A stretch of 64,000 nt of DNA from Lunularia cruciata (lineage: Eukaryota > Streptophyta > Marchantiopsida > Lunulariales > Lunulariaceae): contig OX419756.1 of NCBI GenBank assembly GCA_948567375.1, positions 67,000,552 to 67,064,551 of the forward strand, written 5' to 3'. Positions 56,217 to 64,000 of the stretch are shown one piece after another (the first letter of the stretch is position 1; every line of letters begins with the position of its first letter). The notes under the pieces were generated by a model, which saw only the letters and a list, made by a program, of their open reading frames with translations, was not told the origin of the DNA and made no database searches. The translations under genes were made by a program, and so were the position numbers.

Positions 56217-59200
56217 TTACAATCCCAATTTCAATTGAACTTTGTAACTACTTTTGCAACTAAAGTAAGATACCAAGATGAAATTACTATTAGTGTGGTA
56301 CTCACATTTTTCATTTTGGACGAGTTTTGAAGAAAAAATGTCTTGCTGAAACCAAATTGAAACCAAATGGAGAAGAAACGTGTGTTTTAATCAAGCTTGA
56401 GTGAGTCTACTTTGTGTTAGAGGAAGAAGGACTCGGACTGGATCAAACCTAAAGAAATTTACTGTGTGTCAGAGGAGGGAAAAACTCGGATCAGACGTTA
56501 AAGGAGTGCAAACCCGAAGAAAAAATAGAAGTTGTAGGTCATGATTCTTGCGGGGGCCATATCTCAATGCACACAAGTCCAAATCAAGCGTGCTATATCT
56601 CGTTGGAAGCGTCTTGTTCAGGGCTTTTCGTTGCCATCAAAATCGCGAAGTTTAGAGGTATGTAGAAGAAGTTACAAGCATTTGAAGTTTTTGGAGTAGA
56701 TGTACTTTGGGTTACTGTCTTTGGGTCAATGTGATTTCGGATTTCGTACTTTGGACTTTGGGTTTACATGACTTCGGGTCTAAATACTTTGCCTCAAGAC
56801 TAAGATGACCGACTAAATCCGAAGAAGTCAAACCTTGGAGTGCAATGAAGGTGACTTTGGGAATCTTGCGAGAAGCATCAGAGGAAGTTAGAGTATGGAA
56901 AGAAGATAGTTAAGATACCCATGACTTCAATTTCAGTTCTGATTGAAGATGGAACATGAATTGAAGGAGAAGTAGCAATAGTGAATAAACACAAAGCGCA
57001 TGATCAGACAGTTAGTGTCTTCGGGTCAATTATATGAGTGATTAGGGGAAAGTGGGTTACAAATTGAATGTGTAGATAGTGTATTCATGTTTTCAATTAC
57101 AATTGTTGATGATGACATAGTAGAATTAGCAAAAGAATTGATAGTAGTTAAACCCAAAGTAAGAGAGATAGGAGTGCAGATGTTTTCGGATTTGACATTT
57201 GACACTTTAGAGAAGAGTGGGTCGGGAGATAGAGATTTAGAAGGCTTAAGTATGATAGGAATTTCAGATCAGAAAAGAGAATTGCTGGATCTGGTAGAAG
57301 AAGTAGAAGATATGAAACCCGAGGAGAGAGTAGTAGGAAGTAAAGTTACTTTGGGTTTGGGTTTGAAAGCCGATGATGAAGTAGACATCGGATCGGATTA
57401 GTAACAATTTTGAGATTTGAAGAGGCAAATATGAAGAGGTGCATTGTCATTTTGGATCTATAGGTTAGAAGAGTTGTTATAGAACGGTATAGTTGTTAGA
57501 ACTGTCAATTTGTTCACTACTTAAGAGTGGCACTCGCAGAGAAATGTTGTTTAGTGCTCATAATTTCTGAGAATAAATAAAGCAAAGTGCTATGAAGTAG
57601 TGCTCGTCGCTTGAGCTTGATTCCAAGTATCAACTTTGCAATTGTGTTTGTGAGTGTTTGGAGAAATTTGAAGTGCAAGTCAATATGCTTGTTGGATGTT
57701 GGATTCTACAGCCTTGATCTTCATTATGTGTGTTTGATCCTGAGTGAAGTGCAATTAAAGCAATGCCTTGACAGATCTGAGAGGAATTGTAGTGTCGGTA
57801 GTATTCTGCATTTGTGAGTGCAGTGCGAGGTTGATGTGAAGCAATTTTGATCGAGGAAGTTGTGCCTTCAGCGGAGGGGTGGAACACAATTCTGAGGCAA
57901 AGTTGTTTTGCAGTGAAGTGCCATTTTCGGGAAAGCCTGAATCATCTTAATCAAGATTGTTTAGAAAGAATTGAAGGAGTTGTGATTTAGAAGTGTTACT
58001 TGGTGACAAGACTGCGAGTCAGTGCTTGTTACTCTTTTTTGGGTTTGGTTTCTACCTGAGAGACTAAAGAAGAACTCAAGAAGAACTAAAATTGTTACTT
58101 TGCTTCGTATTTGGAAATTTCTGACTCGTATCTCTGCGGGAACAAACTTTACTTACCCGATTACCGCAAAAGTGATATTTGCCGGGTTGTCACAATTAAC
58201 ATTGGAATGGTGTCTTAAGATGAAGATGAAGATTGATTTAAATATGAAGCGTATTATATTGAATCAATGTAGTTATCTAATAATCAGGTTTTCAAGATTG
58301 CTACACCAATTGAGACAAATCTCAAGATGGATAAACAAAGATTCTTGGATAATACAATTGTGCATTTTACTACCAAAATATAATCATATCAATAGCTAGA
58401 GACAATTCTTAAGTAAGCATGTTTCTAACTTTCCAAATCTATTATTTGTAGGCAATTTTATAAGTCAATTTTGCTCAATTCCTACCATAGACCATCTTTT
58501 AATAATCAAATACATCTCCAAGACTTCTCTTACACATATAAGTATAAGCTTTTTCTTCAACAAATCAATAATCCAATCCTTCAAAGATTTATAGATTTTG
58601 ATTTGGCTACTAATTGCAAAGATAGATAGTCAAAAGGTTCTTCTTTCTCAATTGGGTCAAAAGGTACCCATTAGAGAAATCAATGTAAAAACACTATTAT
58701 TATTTTAAAATAATGGGACAAAAATATATGGCATTTTCAACTATCAAAAGAGAAGTCATTTGATCAAGCCAAATTTTGACAACCTTCCATGTAATGTAGG
58801 TGAATTCTTGTCAGTGAAAACTATGATTCACATAATAAGAGAATAAGAGCTCTTTGAACATGATTAGAAATCTTACTAAAGTAAACATATATGCATTCAT
58901 TACCCTTAACATGATTTAAGAAATTTATGGTTCAAATTTAAAGCTTCTTCTAAAAGTGGAGCATATATGCTAACCAAAGGACTTACACACTTAATGCATG
59001 ACTCTTGTAACAAGAAGTTAGGACTTCAATAGGACCATGAAGTAATAGAGATATTATTCTTATTATATTTGAGTTTGTCCACTTTATTATCACAAATTAC
59101 TTATTGGTTCTATCTAGTTTGGTACTCTTTCCATGCTACATCCATCTTGTTTATAAATCCTCTATAAGGTCATAAAGTGGATATTGGCACCCTTATATTC

Positions 59201-60859
59201 ATTCATCACTAGAGAAACATTACTAACAAAACAACATCTACTTTTCCTTGGTGATGAATGAATACAACAAAAGTTAGGATCCACTATAGGATGTTTGATA
59301 TATATGACTACATGGCATCAAGGAGTACTTAAATCCTTAATCCCTTTTTGCCAACTTGGATAATTGTCTAACTCTATCAAAAGAACCAACTTGAAATTGA
59401 CCAAGAGTGAATAACAAAAAGATGATGATCAATGTCTAATTTTTTATGAACAACCTTTTCTCATGAGAAAACTTAAACCTATATAAGTGGGAAAGGTTCA
59501 AAAGGCCAAATAGTATACTTTGAAAGGAAAAAAAAGGAATACAAGGCACCAAGAAGTGCAAAAGTGGATACCAAGCATGAGGCCTAAAAAGAAAAGGACT
59601 AAAATCCAATGCACAACTATAACTCCAAACCAAACAAGAAAGGAACAAAATAATTTGTTGTTGAATTCTATGATATAGGTCCTCAAATCGTATATTTGGT
59701 AAGTAGGGAAAGATTGTCCTAGACATAATAGGAGCTCCTACTACCACTTTATGTCTATGAAGGCTTAATGCTTGAGAGTGTTATAAATGATAGAGATAAT
59801 CTAAAATATGAGGTGAGCATAGGTAGAAAGAACACTAAAGCCTCTCTCCTTTGTAGGAAACTTGGTGCTACCATTCAAAGGAGACCATTAAGTTGGTGAT
59901 CAAGATATCAAAAAATTTCCTCAACCATAAGTAAGAAGGTATCAAAGGATACTCGTAGTGCATAATGGTCCTTGTTACCCTTGGTGGCAATGATTATTAT
60001 TGCTCTTGCTTGAACAATGGCCCATGTCAATAACCCTACTCACAGGAGGTTTGCCACCACCATATCAAACCAATTACTTTATCTATCCATAAATGTGATT
60101 ATATTCACTCTCACATATCAAGAAGGTTGTCCAAGCATATCCAACCGCTACTCAATCTGTACTTAGAGTCATGCATATTGTAGGATGTGTGTCATTGTAT
60201 CTCAAATAGCATCATGAATTGTAGAGAGCTCTCCATTTATGGCACATCATAAAATATGTATGATGTGCATATCATATGAAAATTATAAGCATACCAATTT
60301 GGTAGCCCTAGAAGTGTTAGATGTAGTAAACCTAAATGTTGGCAAAATGCCATAATAAATTCCTTGTGTGTACAACAAACTTCTCAATCAAAGAGGAAAT
60401 ATGGAACCAATCTCTATAGCTTTTCACTCCACAAGAGAGAATCCTAGCTCTATCAAATAAATGCATATCAATGAGGACATACGTAAAGATATGAGTGTGC
60501 ATAGTATGCTTACTTAGATCTGCCTAAATCTTCTTAGAATCTAGTGATACAAAGTTAAAGAAGTGTTGTGCATGCAAGGCTTGAAATAAGTCATGAGCAA
60601 AACAAATATATGATTGGACGTTAGAAGTGCATTATGATAGGTGTTAACAAAAAAGAGAGACCATGGTGTAAAACCTATCTTTTAGTAGAGAGCTACAAGA
60701 ACCAATGCTCCCAAAAAAGCAATTGGTATAATAGCCTCTTGCAATATGAGACTACATCCACCCATGGTTGTGGAAAGAGTTATTTGCACTATACACCACT
60801 CATATTATAATAATATGGAGTTAGCAAATGAGTTAGTAGTCTAAGCTAAATATAGCAAA
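56217..60859. other. Long unassigned AT-rich region
   Basis: No recognised domain. From 56330 to 58180 the sequence is less AT-rich and keeps CG (for example ACTTCGGGTC words), so it may be a younger unknown element or old gene fragment. From 58200 to 60860 it is AT-rich with no frame I can support. Confidence 0.5.
57087..57401 (+). CDS. Hypothetical acidic ORF
   Basis: 104 codons, strongly acidic (runs such as DIVELAKEL and LLDLVEEVEDMKPEERVV). No family recognised and no splice context worked out. It lies in a CG-retaining patch of otherwise decayed DNA. Could be part of an unknown transposon ORF or chance. Confidence 0.25.
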   Translation: MFSITIVDDDIVELAKELIVVKPKVREIGVQMFSDLTFDTLEKSGSGDRDLEGLSMIGISDQKRELLDLVEEVEDMKPEERVVGSKVTLGLGLKADDEVDIGSD

Positions 60860-61140
60860 AGGAAGTATAACTAGTCTTAGAATGTGCTAGAAGCATTCAA
60901 AGTATAGGTAGAATATTCTAGAAGCACCCAAGAAGCTTCTTGGTAAAAATCTTCTAGGAACTTTCCAAGGGTCGAGTAACTTGCACGCCAACCTGGCAGC
61001 TAGCTTAGCTTGTACACCAAATAAATGACTAGCTTACCTTGCACTCCAAGTAAGGCAACTCCTAGGAAGAACCTTTCTTGGGAGCTCCTTGGGAGTCTTG
61101 TACCCAGGTTTCTTATAAATACCCAAGCCAAGCTTAAGCC
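60860..61140 (+). repeat. LTR fragment related to the chromovirus LTRs
   Basis: Plus-orientation U3-like sequence with the same word set as the nested chromovirus LTRs: GAATATTCTAGAAG, CAAGAAGCTTCTTGG, GCTAGCTTAGCTTG and a TATA box TTATAAATACCCAAGCC near 61113. It is too diverged to be the same subfamily. It runs into the N gap. Confidence 0.72.
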
Positions 61141-61340
61141 NNNNNNNNNNNNNNNNNNNNNNNNNNNNNNNNNNNNNNNNNNNNNNNNNNNNNNNNNNNN
61201 NNNNNNNNNNNNNNNNNNNNNNNNNNNNNNNNNNNNNNNNNNNNNNNNNNNNNNNNNNNNNNNNNNNNNNNNNNNNNNNNNNNNNNNNNNNNNNNNNNNN
61301 NNNNNNNNNNNNNNNNNNNNNNNNNNNNNNNNNNNNNNNN
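61141..61340. other. Assembly gap (200 N)
   Basis: Exactly 200 unknown bases, probably a placeholder length. Apparent frames across it are meaningless. Confidence 0.98.
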
Positions 61341-62760
61341 AACTAAAAGAGAATGTAGCATATAGAGAGATTGTCACTCCATAAAGGAAGACTACAGACC
61401 TCTCGTCTAATTTAATGGTAGTGAAGAAAAAGATGGAAGGCCCTCTTGTGCTTGTGGGGATAGACCATCTCCCATTTGCCGCAATAACACTTGGAGAGAA
61501 AAGGATCCTTCCTCCAACTTGGTCACATATATATGTCTACAAAATTAGCCTATCAGCAACCACAAAATGGGAGGAAAGTAGGGATGTTGAGAAAACCCAA
61601 CTAACCAAAAATGCTATAGGTGTCGTCTCCTCCATAAATAATAAGCCTACTCCTTTGCATGAGATTGGTAGAGATGTTTTTCTACATGCCAAATCCCTTG
61701 TCACACACTGAAATGTCCCTAGTCTAATCATATCACCAAAGATTCTCATAATTCTCCTATCAAAAGCTCTCAAACATAATAGGAAAGTCAAGGAAGGAGG
61801 GATCGTATGGAGAAGGTAAATCGGTTGACAAACAATACTAGAGGAGAGTATCTCAAATGCCAAATGTGGATCTCCTAGTAGAAGAAGGTCATCCACATGG
61901 AGAATATCCTCTACAAGGGAAATGTCTAGGAAGCATGTGACAAAATCCTTGAATCCTACTAGCACTCCAAGAATATGTAATCCATAAGTAGATGTCACAC
62001 ACCCCTTTGGAAGCTCAAGGTGAGGAGGGATATGTGAAGAGGACAATGCTTTGCACTTTGACACCTTGACTCTCAAGCCTACAAGATATAACTCGGTAGT
62101 CAAGTGATCAAAGGCCCGCCTAATCTGATCTAAGGAGCCCACAATGTGTGTATCGTATGGTAAAGAAGGAATACACAACCTGGCATGACCAATGTAGTAG
62201 ATAAGAGAGCTATGAAGTGAGCCATGGAAAATAAAGGTCCCCATAAAGGATCTCCCTATTATGTATCTATGATTGGCTCCAAGATTGTGACTCCCTTAGG
62301 TGACCACCCATGCTGGTAGTAACTGGAAGCAAGAGAGCCATAGAATGACCACACAAAAGGATTAGGACTTGCCACCAACTTCCATAAGCTCTCTAATGAT
62401 GGATGCTCAAGACACATTATTAAAAGCATTTTTGACATCCACATGTAGGACAGTCCGCTCCATATGGATATCTAAGAGTGCCTTGATGCCTAGAGAAATA
62501 GCTTCACAACCTCCAAGTGTGGCTACTCCAAATTGATGTGTACTAAGGTGCTCTCGGAAGTGAGATCAAAGTTGAAAGACAATGGTGCAACTAAAATCTC
62601 TCCAATTGCAATCAGTCTAATGCTCCATGTGCCCTTCTCCATTTGAAAGTAGATTAGCCCTTAACACCCGAACTAATTGATGTAAGAATATCTCCCCTTG
62701 CTACCGCGGCAGCCTTTTGAAATAGCATGGTATATCCATTAGAAGGATCATTTACCAAAA
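61341..62760 (-). pseudogene. LINE-type reverse transcriptase remnant 2
   Basis: Minus-strand frame 62244-61537 (235 codons) reads PYDTHIVGSLDQIRRAFDHL (catalytic ADD reduced to PYD), LRVKVSKCKALSSSHIPPHL, LHILGVLVGFKDFV and LLLLGDPHLAFEIL, a layout of non-LTR RT palm-end and thumb. Upstream (62450-62250) is VDVKNAFN, the first catalytic Asp strand. Homologous to 11820-12960, and better preserved. Adjacent endonuclease or tail not seen. Confidence 0.8.
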
Positions 62761-63003
62761 AATAATATCTAAGATGTTCATATACCATCCTTGACAAGCT
62801 TCCTTATTAGCGACAAAGTGCATCGCACCAAGCTTGTACAAAATGTTATCTATCAAGACATAAAAGATATTCAAGCCGAGAATCTAAAACCTACCATAGT
62901 ATTCCCTCTCTTGTCCTAAGATGTAGTGAGTATAAGGAAGAAATAATCTCAAACTATATACATGTTAACTCAACATTTTTCGAAATGTGCAAAGCTAGTA
63001 AAC

Positions 63004-63217
63004 TAACTTAATTTACTTATGGTTGATCTAGCGGACTAGATCAACCATTAGAGGAAATAGATTATGTGACTGTTGGAGCGTTGACCGAAAACCCCACAAA
63101 AGGAAATCCTCTACACATTATTCAAAAAGATCCACGCGTCAAGGAATTCTGAAACCGAATCCATTTCTGCACGGTTGATCTAGGGTCGCTAGATCAACCA
63201 TAACACTGATTAAGTTA
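63004..63217. mobile_element. MITE-like element with palindromic inverted ends
   Basis: About 214 bp. Left end TAACTTAAT... and right end ...ATTAAGTTA are inverted; both continue into ATGGTTGATCTAGCG. Each end also contains its own palindrome: 63019-63048 (13-bp arms, 4-bp spacer) and 63173-63199 (11-bp arms, 5-bp spacer). No coding capacity. It lies about 80 bp upstream of the TATA box of the next gene. No clear target duplication. Confidence 0.6.
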
Positions 63218-63296
63218 TTTTAAATGAAAATTAAACTATATACGTAAACTCTGTAAACTAAACTATGTACGTAGACTAGCTGTTTCCATTTCTTAC

Positions 63297-63304
63297 TATA
63301 AAAG
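63297..63304 (+). promoter_or_regulatory. Putative TATA box of CAD-type gene
   Basis: TATAAAAG lies about 480 bases upstream of the start codon at 63777, in a TA-poor context. Transcription would start near 63330, giving a long leader that may include an intron. Confidence 0.55.
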
Positions 63305-63776
63305 TTGCTATCTGACACGAGGTGGTGGCTGCGAAGACAAGTGCCAATTTCCACGGCACCTGTCTGCAAGGATTTTGTCTACACACATTGTAGCGCACAC
63401 ATTGCTTTGGAACCGGGCACAAAGGGTGAACAGATTCTACGGGGTAAGCACGAGCTTCATTTCTACTACAGTTTCTGTCGAGAAGGAGAAGAGTGAGTCA
63501 CTAATTCCTCTCCACTCTTGCATTCTTTGATTTGAATCTTTAACGAGCATTGAAATTCGTGTTAAGGTCAGTGTCTGCGCGTATGTACTACAAAATGCAT
63601 ATCGGATTTCGTCCTCCCCGCCCTATCACGTGCAAATTTATTATAAGGCAGCTGAAGGGCAACGTCGGAGCAGGTGAGGAGAAACTGAAGTCGATAGCGA
63701 AACATAGGTTCGAGAATACGAACATATTGAAGATCGGAAGTTTCACACTGGATTTGATTTGCAGAGGCGATTAGTC

Positions 63777-64000
63777 ATGGGTGGTGAACATCGTTGCATT
63801 GGATATGCTGCACGCGATGTTTCCGGAGTCCTGTCACCTTACAAATTCACTCGCAGGTAATTGCAATACTTCTTCTTTGCTTCCCTGATTACTTGAAACG
63901 TAATTCAAGCTACAAAATCTGCAGAGGAATGAGACGGATTGAACCATTTGCAGGGCCACAGGAGCTGATGATGTGTCATTCCGCGTCACACACTGCGGCA
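63777..64000 (+). CDS. Cinnamyl alcohol dehydrogenase family protein (5' part)
   Basis: Zinc-dependent medium-chain dehydrogenase that reduces hydroxycinnamaldehydes to alcohols with NADPH, or a related CAD-like enzyme. Exon 1 (63777-63856) encodes MGGEHRCIGYAARDVSGVLS and PYKFTR, the standard CAD N-terminus (GWAARD-SG-LSP-F-RR in the family). An intron of 97 bases (GT at 63857, AG at 63952-63953) leads to exon 2 (63954 onward): RATGADDVSFRVTHCG. The Cys of THCG is the first catalytic-zinc ligand in this family. The gene runs off the window. The leader 63330-63776 contains a 74-codon frame at 63550-63774 that I treat as non-coding. Confidence 0.85.

Noticed and set aside
61000-61384. Frames on both strands across the N gap
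   Set aside because: Most residues are unknown; not evidence for coding.
1-64000. tRNA, rRNA, CRISPR arrays and bacterial operons
   Set aside because: None could be supported; repeats found are transposon ends or local duplications and the genes are spliced plant genes.

Overview
This window looks like nuclear DNA of a land plant. It holds three spliced genes with GT-AG introns (glutamate decarboxylase, a YbaK-domain protein and the 5' end of a cinnamyl-alcohol-dehydrogenase-type gene). Most of the rest is decayed, nested retrotransposons. The short introns, the unfamiliar Ty3/gypsy family and the LINE type make me lean towards a non-seed plant (bryophyte- or lycophyte-like), but the sequence does not settle that. 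Element remnants are full of stop codons and TG/CA in place of CG, as expected from methylation-driven decay.

Layout. 1-3188 (-): 5' half of a Ty3/gypsy element ('PHD family', copy A). 3189-11812 (+): 3' half of copy 1, split by a chromodomain-type Ty3/gypsy element at 5158-10774 (-). 11820-13262: LINE-type reverse transcriptase remnant and a stray terminal-repeat piece. 13263-24345: gene island, with glutamate decarboxylase (16709-20192, +) converging on a YbaK-domain gene (21701-23659, -). 24346-38600 (+): PHD-family copy 2, split by a second chromodomain element at 28698-34594 (-). 39196-40260: MULE transposase remnant. 43213-53301 (+): rearranged PHD-family copy 3, holding a solo LTR. 53320-56216: Ty1/copia remnant and LTR-in-LTR nest. 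56217-60860: mostly unassigned AT-rich DNA. 60860-61140: LTR related to the chromodomain family, then a 200-N gap. 61341-62760 (-): second LINE-type remnant. 63004-64000: small inverted-repeat element, TATA box and first exons of a CAD-type gene.

Main discovery candidate. The PHD family encodes a normal gypsy-order pol (protease, RT, RNase H, DDE integrase) but ends in a C4HC3 PHD finger. Its termini do not look like ordinary LTRs. Copies begin with segment A1, and end with B1-A2-B2, where B is exactly 106 bp in three instances and the outer ends are TGTCA...TGACA. This is the split-direct-repeat plan known from DIRS-order PAT/Ngaro elements, here on an element with a DDE integrase. I know of no such described group; 2-LTR-circle permutation is the main alternative.

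The second retrotransposon family is a conventional chromovirus: LTR TG...CA, initiator-Met tRNA primer site, 5-bp target duplications and a C-terminal chromodomain. Its LTRs carry dense GAA/TTC arrays, including perfect three-unit heat-shock-element patterns near the TATA box, suggesting stress-responsive transcription. Both full copies sit inside PHD-family elements in the opposite orientation.
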